Source of the DNA: an uncultured Candidatus Saccharibacteria bacterium
GTDB lineage: Bacteria > Patescibacteriota > Saccharimonadia > Saccharimonadales > Saccharimonadaceae
DNA length: 64,000 bases
Direction: 5' to 3'
NCBI GenBank assembly: GCA_948648655.1
Contig: CAPKVJ010000001.1
Location: 43,033-107,032, forward strand
The translations under genes were made by a program, and so were the position numbers. The first letter of the stretch is position 1; each line of letters starts with the position of its first letter. The notes under the pieces are model-generated. The model did no database searches. It worked only from the letters and a program-made list of their open reading frames with translations, and had not been told where the DNA came from. Shown piece by piece: positions 16,505 through 26,030 of this stretch.

Positions 16505-17253
16505 TATTTATCTCCTTTTGCAGTGGCTTTAGTATTTGTAGCGGGGCTTTTGGAAGTTTTGGTAGATTTCTTACTACCTCCGTTGACGATTCTGCCATCA
16601 GAAATACGAATTTGGCGGTCGCAAAGTTTGGCTAAATCTTCGTCATGAGTAACAATGATTAGGGTGACGTGTTTCTTTTTGTTGAGGTCAAATAGTAGTT
16701 TGATGACCTTTTCTCCAGTGGTGGAGTCGAGGTTACCAGTTGGCTCGTCTGCGAACAAAATCTGTGGGTTATTAACAATGGCACGCGCAATGCAAACGCG
16801 TTGTTTTTGCCCGCCAGACAAGTTGTTAGCTTTGAATTTCATGCGATTGCTGAGCCCGACGGTACGTAGAGCTTTTTCGGCAAGCTGTTTACGTTCTTTG
16901 CGCTTTACACCGGCGATCTTGAGCGGCAGCATAACATTTTGCAAAACTGTATCTTGGGGGTTCATGAAAAATTGTTGGAAGACAAAACCGAAATTCTGAT
17001 TGCGAAGATGGTTGAGCTCACGGTTTTTGAGTTTTGTAGAATCGACACCATCGATCTCGATTGAACCTTCGGTAGGGCGGTCGAGTAGCGCTAAAAGATG
17101 CATCAAAGTTGACTTGCCAGATCCGGATTTACCGACGATGGCAACTGATTCTCCAGCCTCAATGGCCAAATCAATATTTTTAAGCGCAGTAAAAGCCGTC
17201 GAACGTTTACCGTAAATTTTTTTTAATTTTTTAACCTCAATAACCTTTTTCAT
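16504..17253 (-). CDS. ABC transporter ATP-binding protein (LolD/MacB-like)
   Basis: 249 residues. Walker A GKSGSGKST (about 39-47), Q loop FVFQQFFMNP, signature LSGGQKQR (about 143), Walker B QILFADEPTGNLDS and switch His in IIVTHD. The C-terminal ~25 residues are Lys/Thr-rich. Partner of the adjacent permease. The ATG comes 6 nt after TGGTATGAT (17265-17260), a leaderless-type start, and there is no Shine-Dalgarno. Confidence 0.93.
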   Translation of the reverse strand: MKKVIEVKKLKKIYGKRSTAFTALKNIDLAIEAGESVAIVGKSGSGKSTLMHLLALLDRPTEGSIEIDGVDSTKLKNRELNHLRNQNFGFVFQQFFMNPQDTVLQNVMLPLKIAGVKRKERKQLAEKALRTVGLSNRMKFKANNLSGGQKQRVCIARAIVNNPQILFADEPTGNLDSTTGEKVIKLLFDLNKKKHVTLIIVTHDEDLAKLCDRQIRISDGRIVNGGSKKSTKTSKSPATNTKATAKGDK

Positions 17254-17270
17254 TGTTTAATCATACCATA

Positions 17271-18629
17271 TCAGGATAAATATTGCCAGATTTGACCGGA
17301 TGGTGTGTCGAGTACAGTGATACCAGTTTTTTCTAGTTCAGCGCGTAGAAGGTCTGACGCTGCGTAGTCCTTGCGTTTGCGGGCTTCGGCCCTTTGATCT
17401 AATATCTCTGCTTGTTGACTTGTGATGTTTTTGTCCTCTAGTAGTCCAAGCCCAAATAGTTCTTCAACTTTCTCCCAAAAATCTAAACTTGAGACTTTGC
17501 TATTGTCAATGATAGCAAAACTTCCAGCAGAGTTTAGGTCTTGATTCAGAGTACTGACGATTTCCGATATTACATTAGCTGAATTATCGGCGGTTTCAAT
17601 TCCCTGTTTGCATCGGGCAACTTCATTGCGCCATTTGAGTCGACGGTTTTGAGCGGCTTTCAAATCATGAATACTGAAATCTCGCTCCGAACGATAGTGA
17701 CCTTGAAGGACCCACATTTTAAAGTCAAGAGCGTGGTAACCTTTTGCTAGCAGATCATCAAGTGTATATCCATTGCCCAAGCTTTTGGATAATTTTTGAC
17801 CTTCGCTGGTCAAGTGGTTGCTGTGGAGCCAATAATGTGCCAACTTATGATCAAACGCAGCTTCGCTCTGGGCAATTTCATTCGTATGATGCACGGGGAT
17901 ATGATCAATCCCGCCGGTGTGGATGTCGATTGGCTCGCCTAGTTCTTCATGGATAATAGTAGAGCATTCAATATGCCAGCCAGGATAACCCGGTTGTCCG
18001 AGATAATCCCAACGCATAGCGTGCTGTTCATTTGGCTGGATAAATTTCCAGAGGGCAAAATCAGTTGAGTTATGTTTTTCGTTTGATAATGTAACTCTAG
18101 CACCGGCTTTGAGATGAGCAACGTCAAGACGTGCGAAATTGGCATAATGTGGGAATTTGCTCGTATCATAATAAATCCCGTCAGTAGTCTCGTAGGTATA
18201 GCCTTTCTCGGTGAGCAGATTTACTAATTCGATGTCTTGCTTTATATAATCGGTGGCGCGAGCGACAACTTGAGGTGGAGTTAGATTTAGTTCTGCGTAT
18301 CCTTTTTGAAATTCTTTGATGTATTTTTCCGCGACTCCCCAGACAGATAGTCCATTTTTGCGGGCGCCTTTTTCGAGCTTATCTTCGCCCTCGTCGGCGT
18401 CAGATGCAAGATGTCCGACATCAGTAAGATTCAGCACACGGTATGGCTTATAACTATTAGCTTGCAAGACTCGCACTAGTAAGTCCCAATAGACATAGCT
18501 AGCAAAATTGCCGATATGGGGTGAGCTATAAACCGTTGGGCCACAAGTATAAATTTTGACTTTTTGTGGGTCTTGAGGGCGGAAGGTTTCGATTTTTCGC
18601 GTCAATGTATTATATAATTTTAGCGGCAT
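17271..18629 (-). CDS. cysS: Cysteinyl-tRNA synthetase
   Basis: Charges tRNA-Cys. 452 residues, normal length. YTCGPTVYSSPHIGNF (about 27-42) carries a zinc Cys and the HIGN form of the HIGH motif; GWHIECSTI (about 208) and HHTNEIAQSEA (about 235) supply other zinc and active-site residues; KLSKSLGN (about 268) is the KMSKS motif. GGAGAGGTGA precedes the ATG. It follows the hydrolase gene by 1-2 nt in one operon. Confidence 0.96.
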   Translation of the reverse strand: MPLKLYNTLTRKIETFRPQDPQKVKIYTCGPTVYSSPHIGNFASYVYWDLLVRVLQANSYKPYRVLNLTDVGHLASDADEGEDKLEKGARKNGLSVWGVAEKYIKEFQKGYAELNLTPPQVVARATDYIKQDIELVNLLTEKGYTYETTDGIYYDTSKFPHYANFARLDVAHLKAGARVTLSNEKHNSTDFALWKFIQPNEQHAMRWDYLGQPGYPGWHIECSTIIHEELGEPIDIHTGGIDHIPVHHTNEIAQSEAAFDHKLAHYWLHSNHLTSEGQKLSKSLGNGYTLDDLLAKGYHALDFKMWVLQGHYRSERDFSIHDLKAAQNRRLKWRNEVARCKQGIETADNSANVISEIVSTLNQDLNSAGSFAIIDNSKVSSLDFWEKVEELFGLGLLEDKNITSQQAEILDQRAEARKRKDYAASDLLRAELEKTGITVLDTPSGQIWQYLS

Positions 18630-18630
18630 A

Positions 18631-19491
18631 CTACTTCACCTCTCCTTCGTGTAGTAAACGTTTGAGCTCAATGAGGATTTTCATGCGTTTTTGGGCAGAA
18701 ATGTCATGATGCCCGATAACGGAGGTTAGGTGAACGTAAGTTGGGCTCTGATCGGCGACGCGCTTGAGATTAGAATACATAACTAATGGGTCGAAATGTC
18801 CATGTATAATCAAGGTTGGGATTTTGAGTTTTTTGAAGGTTTGGTAATTTTGTTGATTGAGGATAACATTGTCCATTGAGCGGGCGAAAGCTGGAGTTTT
18901 GAGATATTTGCTATCAAAATTACTGAAACGTTGGATAAAATTAGCAATAGCACCAATAGCAGGCTGATCTTTGGCAAGTCGATATAGCGAACTGTAAGAC
19001 TTTGTATATACCTTGTCTGGTAGTTTGGCGATCTCTTCGGGCAGTAAGATTGGTGGTGACACCAAGATAAGACCAATGATTTCTACAGGTGTTTTGCCGC
19101 TGTTTGCGAAATTTGCTGAAATTAATGACCCCATAGAATGTCCGATGAGAACGATTGGCGTTTGAATCTTGAGGTGGCGCAGCGTGGTGGCAAGTGCCTC
19201 ATTATAGTCCGTATAATCATAATCTAGCCAATCCGACTGCAAAGATTTGCCAAAACCTAGCAGATCTAAAGCAATGAACTCTATGTCATTCATGTCGGGA
19301 TTTTTGGCTAGCTGTCGCAGAGTTGTATCCCAAGTATCGGAAGTCGCAGAAATGCCATGCAACATAACAACCGTGAGGCGGGGATGTTTGACACGACGAC
19401 GTTTGGCAACTTTCATACGAATTGGGAAATGAAACATCTTATACAGCAACTTGGTACGAAGATTATAAAACTTACTCAAACCGCGCGCCAT
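18631..19491 (-). CDS. Alpha/beta-fold hydrolase
   Basis: 286 residues. The N-terminal ~30 residues are basic, followed by the hydrolase core: VMLHGISATSDTWDTT (oxyanion region), LIGHSMGSLIS (nucleophile elbow with Ser, about 118-122), HGHFDPLV (acid, about 228) and VIGHHD (His, about 258). The triad is intact. The substrate is unknown; lipid or ester hydrolysis are typical. Located between the DHH phosphoesterase and cysS with almost no spacing, hence one operon. Confidence 0.85.
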   Translation of the reverse strand: MARGLSKFYNLRTKLLYKMFHFPIRMKVAKRRRVKHPRLTVVMLHGISATSDTWDTTLRQLAKNPDMNDIEFIALDLLGFGKSLQSDWLDYDYTDYNEALATTLRHLKIQTPIVLIGHSMGSLISANFANSGKTPVEIIGLILVSPPILLPEEIAKLPDKVYTKSYSSLYRLAKDQPAIGAIANFIQRFSNFDSKYLKTPAFARSMDNVILNQQNYQTFKKLKIPTLIIHGHFDPLVMYSNLKRVADQSPTYVHLTSVIGHHDISAQKRMKILIELKRLLHEGEVK

Positions 19492-20469
19492 TTAACTATT
19501 CTCCTCAAGCATGGGTGGTAATATTTTGATTAAATCAGCTACGACCTCGTCATAGTTTGTATCGTAAGTACGAAAACCAGCTGCAAAGGGGTGGCCACCA
19601 CCGCCAAAATACCCGGCAATCTGTTCGGCGATTGGCAGGCTGGTGCGGATTTTGCCAGTCACTTTGCCGTCAGGGTAAGTCTTGATGGCGATTGCGACGT
19701 CAACGTTTTCGACGAGACGCATCTCTTCAAGTATGAGGACGTTTGGGTTGTATTCGTCAGAGTACTGTTGGATGTCTTCGAAAGGAATATGAATTGTCGC
19801 TAGTTTTCCGTCGAGAGCATAATCAATACGTTTGATCAGATCGGCTTTGTAATCGAGAATACGTGGCGATTTTTTCATGAATTCGCGACGCTGCTCTTCT
19901 AGCTCGGCAGGGTTCACTCCTAAATCAATGAGTTCACCCATGATATGCATGGTTTCGGAGTTGACCGATGCGCTGACGAGCCCTAATGTGTCGGCAGAAA
20001 TTGCCGAATAGATAGCGTTGGCGGCTGGTAGTGGGATTTCAAGATTTTCTGACTTGGCAATTTTATAGATTAGCTCGGCACAAGCGGGCAGAGCTTCGAT
20101 AATAGCTTCGTGCGGAAATTCTAGATCATCTTCGCTTTCATGATGGTCTAGAATGAATACTGGTTTATTATATAGCGAATTTTTGATTGCAGTATCATCT
20201 AGTAGTTTTGACAATAATATATTTGCGGCGGTGTCGACGATGATATAACCATCAGCGTGGAAATCGAACTCATTGCTAACGCGCGACCAATCCGGGAAAT
20301 AATGGAGGTATTTCGGTAAGTCTACTGGGCAGTATAGTGAGTTTTCAGTATTTTGCAAAATATAATCAAGCGCGATGGCCGACCCAAGTGAATCACCATC
20401 GGGGTTCTCGGCTTGTATGATACAAAGTCGCTTTTTGTTCTGTAGAAATTCACCAAAATTTTGATACAT
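19492..20469 (-). CDS. DHH/DHHA1 phosphoesterase (NrnA-like)
   Basis: 325 residues. NPDGDSLGSAIAL (about 23), VDTAAN (about 76), DHHESEDD (about 99) and the C-terminal GGGHPFAAGFR of the DHHA1 domain are all present. NrnA-type enzymes degrade nanoRNA and dephosphorylate pAp; related enzymes hydrolyse cyclic dinucleotides, but no sensory domain is present here. The ATG follows TGTTATAAT by 6 nt, so this operon's first transcript is leaderless. Confidence 0.88.
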   Translation of the reverse strand: MYQNFGEFLQNKKRLCIIQAENPDGDSLGSAIALDYILQNTENSLYCPVDLPKYLHYFPDWSRVSNEFDFHADGYIIVDTAANILLSKLLDDTAIKNSLYNKPVFILDHHESEDDLEFPHEAIIEALPACAELIYKIAKSENLEIPLPAANAIYSAISADTLGLVSASVNSETMHIMGELIDLGVNPAELEEQRREFMKKSPRILDYKADLIKRIDYALDGKLATIHIPFEDIQQYSDEYNPNVLILEEMRLVENVDVAIAIKTYPDGKVTGKIRTSLPIAEQIAGYFGGGGHPFAAGFRTYDTNYDEVVADLIKILPPMLEENS

Positions 20470-20475
20470 GGGATA

Positions 20476-20481
20476 ATTATA
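20476..20481 (-). promoter_or_regulatory. Extended -10 of the DHH-hydrolase-cysS operon (leaderless)
   Basis: TGTTATAAT on the minus strand, 6 nt before the ATG; it lies in the 21-bp gap after the glycosyltransferase gene. Confidence 0.6.
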
Positions 20482-20490
20482 ACATATCCG

Positions 20491-22026
20491 TCAGTCGTGT
20501 CGTTTTTTATAATTCTTGATAGTATCTCGGATCTTTTTGATGTTTTGACTACAAACTGGTAGTTCCTTTAGTGGTTTATGAGTAGTTTTGCGTATTTTGT
20601 TTCTTATTTTGTTTTCGATATCTTTTAATTTTGCTATTTCGTTTGGCTTTAGAATTGAAATTTTCCCCGATATACTTAGGCTTTCAATAGTTTTTCTAGG
20701 TTTATTGATAATATAAGAAGGATCATCGGTATAAAAAACGTCATATCCATCATATATTGCATATTGCTCTTTCGTAAGGATGGATTTGTTTATTTCAAAA
20801 CCGAGTTTTTCTCTTGATGAAACAACATTCTGTAATTTGACCTTTGCACAGAGATCGCAGGGATCAAAACGGATTCCCAGGGGCTCTTTATTCTTGCAGA
20901 CAGTGTTAATATTATCGAACTCTACAAAGAAGTTCCCCATTGAATCGGTAGTAAAATTAGCTGTAAGGGCATCTTGCTCATTGAAACCGTCACCAAAATC
21001 TAAGTATAATGTCGCATGATAAATTGGTATATCTTTCGACCAGTTAGGTAAGATGTAAGGTGATTTTTTTGTCTCGTCGTCCTTGTAACTAACGTTGTCG
21101 TAACCATATAATTTCAAAATTTGCTGTCGTTCTTGAGCGTGGTTTAACATTTCAAATAGTTTATTTAGTCCTAGTGTCTGTGCGGCTGGAGCATCGTGCT
21201 CGATTAGTAATTTGGAGAGTGCAAATTTTAAATTAATCTGACCATCAACCATAAATGTCGGAGCTTCTTTAAATACTAAAAGGAAATCTTGTACACTTAT
21301 TTCATAAAAGAGGTTATATATATGATAGAGCTCATTATTTCTGCGTAGTATATTGTCTAAATTATTTTCTCCACTAATATTATTGTGATGTATTCGAAAA
21401 TTAGTGAGTTTTTCTTCCAAGATGTATATGTTATGCTGTAGGCATAGGCGAATCCACTTATACAGATCTGGGAGTTGCCATAAACCATTTACTGACATAT
21501 TACAATCTTGGTAGGCTTCTTTGCGAATTAATATGCTTGGATGACATAGACAGTTACCGTTGTAAAAAAAATAACGTAGCCACTCTTGTCTGGTGCGGTT
21601 CTTTACATTAAATATATTATAATAGGCCGATTTCGTATTTGTATATGGGCTGCCGAGTTCGTCTATTAAACTGACATGGGTGAAAACTGCAGCGTAGCTA
21701 TGATTTTTTTCTAGAAAATTAACTTGTTTTTGTAATTTATCTTTTTCCCAGACATTATCCGAATCAGCTATTGCTATAAATTTGCCTTTGGCTTTTTTGC
21801 GTAGAATTTCAAAGGCATGTTCTGGGCCTTGATTCGCTTTATTCTGAATAGCTACTATTCGTTTATCCTTGAAAGACTTGATGATCGAGAGCGATGTGTC
21901 CGTGGAACAATCATCGACGATGATTAACTCAAAATTTTTAAAAGTTTGAGTTAAGATACTTTCTATGCTTTCTCTTATGAATCTTTCGTGATTATAAGAT
22001 GTCATTAAAATTGAGACTTTTGGCAT
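20491..22026 (-). CDS. Family 2 glycosyltransferase with C-terminal extension
   Basis: 511 residues. The GT-A catalytic domain is in the first ~230: VSILMTSYNHERFI, FELIIVDDCSTD (nucleotide-binding Asp pair) and FIAIADSDNVW (DxD-like). The remainder has no family I recognise and ends in a basic Lys-rich tail. No membrane segment is obvious. It is the last gene of an AT-rich island (20491-26602) for a cell-surface glycan. The start is preceded by only a weak ribosome site. Confidence 0.85.
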   Translation of the reverse strand: MPKVSILMTSYNHERFIRESIESILTQTFKNFELIIVDDCSTDTSLSIIKSFKDKRIVAIQNKANQGPEHAFEILRKKAKGKFIAIADSDNVWEKDKLQKQVNFLEKNHSYAAVFTHVSLIDELGSPYTNTKSAYYNIFNVKNRTRQEWLRYFFYNGNCLCHPSILIRKEAYQDCNMSVNGLWQLPDLYKWIRLCLQHNIYILEEKLTNFRIHHNNISGENNLDNILRRNNELYHIYNLFYEISVQDFLLVFKEAPTFMVDGQINLKFALSKLLIEHDAPAAQTLGLNKLFEMLNHAQERQQILKLYGYDNVSYKDDETKKSPYILPNWSKDIPIYHATLYLDFGDGFNEQDALTANFTTDSMGNFFVEFDNINTVCKNKEPLGIRFDPCDLCAKVKLQNVVSSREKLGFEINKSILTKEQYAIYDGYDVFYTDDPSYIINKPRKTIESLSISGKISILKPNEIAKLKDIENKIRNKIRKTTHKPLKELPVCSQNIKKIRDTIKNYKKRHD

Positions 22027-22030
22027 TTTA

Positions 22031-24883
22031 TTATATTTGTTTTAATTTTTTAATAATTCTGGCTGATTTTCTGTATGCCCGTTTCATTAAGCTTGGTGTA
22101 ACTTTTGCGATCATGCGTCGGAGAACAAGCGGTCGATTAGCGTTAGCTGGAATGGATGTTGTAGCTGGGGAGACCATATTTATTTTTGGCGACATTTCAT
22201 CAGATGTCGCAACAATCTCATGAAGTAGTTTTATTCTAGGCGCCATTTGGTTTTCATAACTGTAAATACTTTCTGATTTTAGCTTTCCATTTTTAGCTAA
22301 ATCCTCTAATTTCTGGGGGTTGTCGTGGTAGTATTCAATTTTTTTAACGATGTCGTCTACTGAATGCTTGATCAGGACGATTTCTTTTTGATCCTCGAAT
22401 CTGCCTTGGTTTAATTCTAATGGATCAGTACAAAACATTGCGACTTCATGGAGAGATGCGTCGGTTACTGTCGTGGTAGGAAAGCCATCGAAAGCTCCTT
22501 TTGCCAGTACAAATGGTATGTTAGCGGATATAATGATGTCTTTATCTTTATAAAATTCTTTCAGCCAATCTGGCGACTGCGCTCCGTAAAATGTTAAATT
22601 TTTTATTGTGGAAGCATCAACTGCGTTTTCTTCCCATGGACCTACGACGTGAAAGGCAATATCGTTGTATTTTTTGCTCATTTTTTTTGCTGTTTCAATG
22701 AACAAATCATAGCCTTTGTCTTTACCATTTTTGCTATATTTATGTGCAACAAAGCAAACATCTAAGGTTTTTTTGGCGATACCGAAGTGTTGTTTGGAGG
22801 CTGTCTTGTAGTTGCTACATTTATTATCCGTTATAACGCCAAAAATATACTCGATGTCTTCAGCGCCACATAATTGTTTATTGATTAGATAGTCATAAGT
22901 TATTTGTTGAGTTACAATGACTTTCCTAAACCATGGAGAAGCGAATACTGCCTTTAGCATCTCATCACTTTTATCATCATTGAGACAAAAACCGCCACCT
23001 GGGTAAAGAGTAAAGGCAAAAGGTGTAGACAATTTATCGGCCCAGCATAGTAAATTATGGTATGCGGTGTTTAAGAAAATGCCGTAGAGTAGCTTTGCTC
23101 TGAAAACCGTGGTTTCGTTTAGGCGAAAGAGCCTATCACTGATTTGGGGATGTTTCCTTTTATAAACGGCAATGAGATTTTCAATTGGATCTTTGCTCAA
23201 GCAATTCGAGAATGCGCCAGTTGTATATACCGCTGATCTTTTGAATTCCTTTAGGATATTTGTAAATTCTTGATAAGAAAATCCAGAAAGCGGATGAGGA
23301 AAAATATTATCAATAACTACGAGATCGTATTCTTCTAGTGAATCATTATCTAAAAGATATTTTGCAGAGCAATCATATGCAGTTTGGAGTTCGGCATCAT
23401 ATAAGAAGTTAAGAGATTTGTTGTATTTGGGTATATTTGCGAGCAAAATGCGGTTATTTCGAATCCCGCTGCTACCACTCCATTCTCCTTCTCTGTGCTT
23501 TCTGTATACTGACATTGGGGAGCTAATGTGCCCAATATCTCCAAATTGTGAAACAAACGTGCAGAATATCCAATCTCCAGCATACATGTCGTCGAAGAAT
23601 GCATCATTAATATAATTTAGTACGGTAGCATTATAAAAAGATGCGCATAACGAACCAGGCTTGTTATCTTGCGCAAGATCCTCCGTAGATAGCTTACGTG
23701 CGTTGAATTCGGGTAGATAGACACTATAGCTATTCGCATCTTGAAAATACAATAATAATTTATTAAATGATATTGCTAATTCTGGATTATGAAGGTGTAG
23801 TGCCAAATGTGATTCTAAACGATTATTGGTAAGGTAATAGTCATCCCCTTCGCAGAAGGTGAAGAAATCACATCTGCTGGCACGAATCAAACTAGTCAGC
23901 TTGCAAAAACTTTTGATGACTCCCAGATTTTCTTCGTTTCTAATGTAATCTATTTGCCAATTATCTAATTGGGGAGTATTTTTTAGAAAATCTTCGATTA
24001 TCTTTTGCGTATTGTCTGTTGAATTATCATCTAAAATAATGACTTTACAGCGAAAAGACCCTGTCTGTTCAATGATGCTTTTTAGGCATTTTTCAATGTA
24101 TTTTTCGTGGTTATATGTTAATATACCGACCGTTATGAGAGGAAGTGTATCTGGTTTTATGATTGACTTGTCTTGTACTCTATTATGGATTGCTGTCAAT
24201 CTTTTTTGTAGTTTTTCGGTTTTGGCAAAGTCCTTGAACCCACCTTGTTCTTTATAGAGAATTCCATAATATTCGCATTCAAAGATGGTAGATAACTCTG
24301 ATTTGGCTTCTTCATAAACAGGCCTCACGCTATGCCAATTGATGTCATCAAAGACAATGAATCCGCCTTCTGCCAAGATATCACGATACGATTCGAAATC
24401 TTGACGTACAAATTTTGTATCATGGTTGCCATCGATATGCAATAGATCGATTTTAATATTATTTTCTTTAAAGTATGTGATTGCTTCTTGGGATGGTTGC
24501 CTAATAATTTTTATACTATCGCCATAACCGCACTGTTCACGATACATGATTAGATTTTGATACATTTGGTCAAAGTCTAATTTATACAAAAAACTATCTA
24601 TTTGTTCTTGGAGACCATCAGGAGTATCTATTTCTTTTGCGTCATCATAAGTATAAGGATCAATACCGTAGCTTTTGCCCCCGTTGAGGTAAATACTGTA
24701 CGAGACTGGGAATAGGCTTTTCCCTCTATATACGCCAATCTCCACATATGTCTTTAGCTTTTGATTTTGTACTAGGTACGCCATTAGGAAGGATTTCTCG
24801 ACAGGACATCCTCCGCCGAAATCTGATTCTATATCATTATTTACTTTTTTGCAAATGTCATATATTGTTTCTTCATGGCTCAT
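22031..24883 (-). CDS. Three-domain methyltransferase-GT2-GT-B fusion
   Basis: 950 residues with three recognisable parts. About 1-225: a class I methyltransferase of the MTase_24 type (TYVEIGVYRGKSLF, IDLLHIDGNHD, GGFIVFDDINW). About 245-470: a GT-A family 2 transferase (TVGILTYNHEKYI, VIILDDNSTDNT, FFTFCEGDDYYL). About 530-890: a GT-B-like part (LDVCFVAHKYSKNGKD, IAFHVVGPWEEN, GAFDGFPTTTVTDAS). The C-terminus is basic. One polypeptide could add and cap sugars on a surface glycan; acceptor unknown. Low GC compared with flanking housekeeping genes suggests transfer of the island. Confidence 0.85.
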   Translation of the reverse strand: MSHEETIYDICKKVNNDIESDFGGGCPVEKSFLMAYLVQNQKLKTYVEIGVYRGKSLFPVSYSIYLNGGKSYGIDPYTYDDAKEIDTPDGLQEQIDSFLYKLDFDQMYQNLIMYREQCGYGDSIKIIRQPSQEAITYFKENNIKIDLLHIDGNHDTKFVRQDFESYRDILAEGGFIVFDDINWHSVRPVYEEAKSELSTIFECEYYGILYKEQGGFKDFAKTEKLQKRLTAIHNRVQDKSIIKPDTLPLITVGILTYNHEKYIEKCLKSIIEQTGSFRCKVIILDDNSTDNTQKIIEDFLKNTPQLDNWQIDYIRNEENLGVIKSFCKLTSLIRASRCDFFTFCEGDDYYLTNNRLESHLALHLHNPELAISFNKLLLYFQDANSYSVYLPEFNARKLSTEDLAQDNKPGSLCASFYNATVLNYINDAFFDDMYAGDWIFCTFVSQFGDIGHISSPMSVYRKHREGEWSGSSGIRNNRILLANIPKYNKSLNFLYDAELQTAYDCSAKYLLDNDSLEEYDLVVIDNIFPHPLSGFSYQEFTNILKEFKRSAVYTTGAFSNCLSKDPIENLIAVYKRKHPQISDRLFRLNETTVFRAKLLYGIFLNTAYHNLLCWADKLSTPFAFTLYPGGGFCLNDDKSDEMLKAVFASPWFRKVIVTQQITYDYLINKQLCGAEDIEYIFGVITDNKCSNYKTASKQHFGIAKKTLDVCFVAHKYSKNGKDKGYDLFIETAKKMSKKYNDIAFHVVGPWEENAVDASTIKNLTFYGAQSPDWLKEFYKDKDIIISANIPFVLAKGAFDGFPTTTVTDASLHEVAMFCTDPLELNQGRFEDQKEIVLIKHSVDDIVKKIEYYHDNPQKLEDLAKNGKLKSESIYSYENQMAPRIKLLHEIVATSDEMSPKINMVSPATTSIPANANRPLVLRRMIAKVTPSLMKRAYRKSARIIKKLKQI

Positions 24884-24884
24884 T

Positions 24885-26030
24885 TTAAGTATTCCTGCTT
24901 ATATCATTAATTATTTTGCACACATATTCAACATCTTCCTTTTGTATGTCGGCAAATAGAGGTAAGCAAAGTATACTTTTTGCGACATAGTCGGCTATAT
25001 TATTTTGTGTATTTGGATGTTTATAGATGGGGGTGTTGCTTATAAGAGGATAAAAATATTTGCGTGGGTAAATGTTATATTGAGTTAGTTTGTCGTATAA
25101 CTGATCTCTAGATATACCAAAGCACTTTTCATCTATTAAGATCGGCATATAGGAATAATTGTATTTTATGTTTTGCTTTAGGTCTACTAATTTTATTCCA
25201 GGTATTCGGGAAAGTTCTTTATAATATATTTGGGCGGCGTTTTTTCTGTTCTGAATGTTTTTTGTTACGTATTTGAGATTCTCTATACCCATTGCTGCTT
25301 GGAATTCGTTCATTTTTGCGTTTATGCCAAATGAGGCTATTTCTTCTGTGTCTAATATGCCGAAATTTCTCATAAGGTTAAGCTTGTTTTGTAAAGCGAC
25401 ATTACTATAAGCTAAAGCTCCGCCCTCAATAGTATTATAGACTTTCGTTGCATGAAAAGAAAACATTGACATATCACCAAAGTTCCCGATTGGTACCCCG
25501 TTGACCTCTACGCCAAAGGCATGCGCTGCATCATAAATAACTTTAAGATCGTGTTTCTTGGCGAGCTGGCTAATTCTTTCCACATTGCATGGGAATCCGT
25601 AAACATGAGTACAGACAATTGCTACTGTTTTATCGGTGATTAAACCTTCGATTTTATCCTCGTCTATTGTATAGTCGTCAGCTTTAATGTCGCAGAAGAT
25701 TGGAGTAAATCCATTCATAGAAATAGCATGAGTAGTTGAGACAAAAGTAAATGGCGTAGTTATTATTTCTCCGCCTATCTTTGGCCATTTTTCTTTAGTA
25801 AACCGTAACTGTTTGATAGCGCAGTCTAAAGCTGAATGCCCGTTACAAAAAAGTGTGAGATAATCTACTTTCAAAAAATTCTTTATTTTACATTCCAGAT
25901 CATTATGAAATACTCCTTGATTGGTAAGCCATTTGGTCGACCATATCTTTTTTATGGTGTCAATATAATCTTCATATCTAGGTAATGAGGGCTCGGTAAC
26001 TAATAAAGGTTTCTCAAGTTTTTTGATCAC
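24885..26030 (-). CDS. DegT/DnrJ/EryC1-family sugar aminotransferase
   Basis: PLP enzyme that converts a nucleotide-linked keto-sugar to an amino sugar. 381 residues. Conserved segments include EIITTPFTFVSTTHAIS (about 87), PIFCDIKADDYTID, VIYDAAHAFGVEVNG (PLP Asp, about 165), MSMFSFHATKVYNTIEGG with the PLP Lys (about 193) and GINAKMNEFQAAMG. The start is GTG overlapping the acetyltransferase stop (GTGA) behind GGAGTG. With the adjacent hexapeptide acetyltransferase it forms a pair typical of N-acetylated amino-sugar synthesis (compare FdtB/FdtC, VioA/VioB). Confidence 0.9.
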   Translation of the reverse strand: MIKKLEKPLLVTEPSLPRYEDYIDTIKKIWSTKWLTNQGVFHNDLECKIKNFLKVDYLTLFCNGHSALDCAIKQLRFTKEKWPKIGGEIITTPFTFVSTTHAISMNGFTPIFCDIKADDYTIDEDKIEGLITDKTVAIVCTHVYGFPCNVERISQLAKKHDLKVIYDAAHAFGVEVNGVPIGNFGDMSMFSFHATKVYNTIEGGALAYSNVALQNKLNLMRNFGILDTEEIASFGINAKMNEFQAAMGIENLKYVTKNIQNRKNAAQIYYKELSRIPGIKLVDLKQNIKYNYSYMPILIDEKCFGISRDQLYDKLTQYNIYPRKYFYPLISNTPIYKHPNTQNNIADYVAKSILCLPLFADIQKEDVEYVCKIINDISRNT

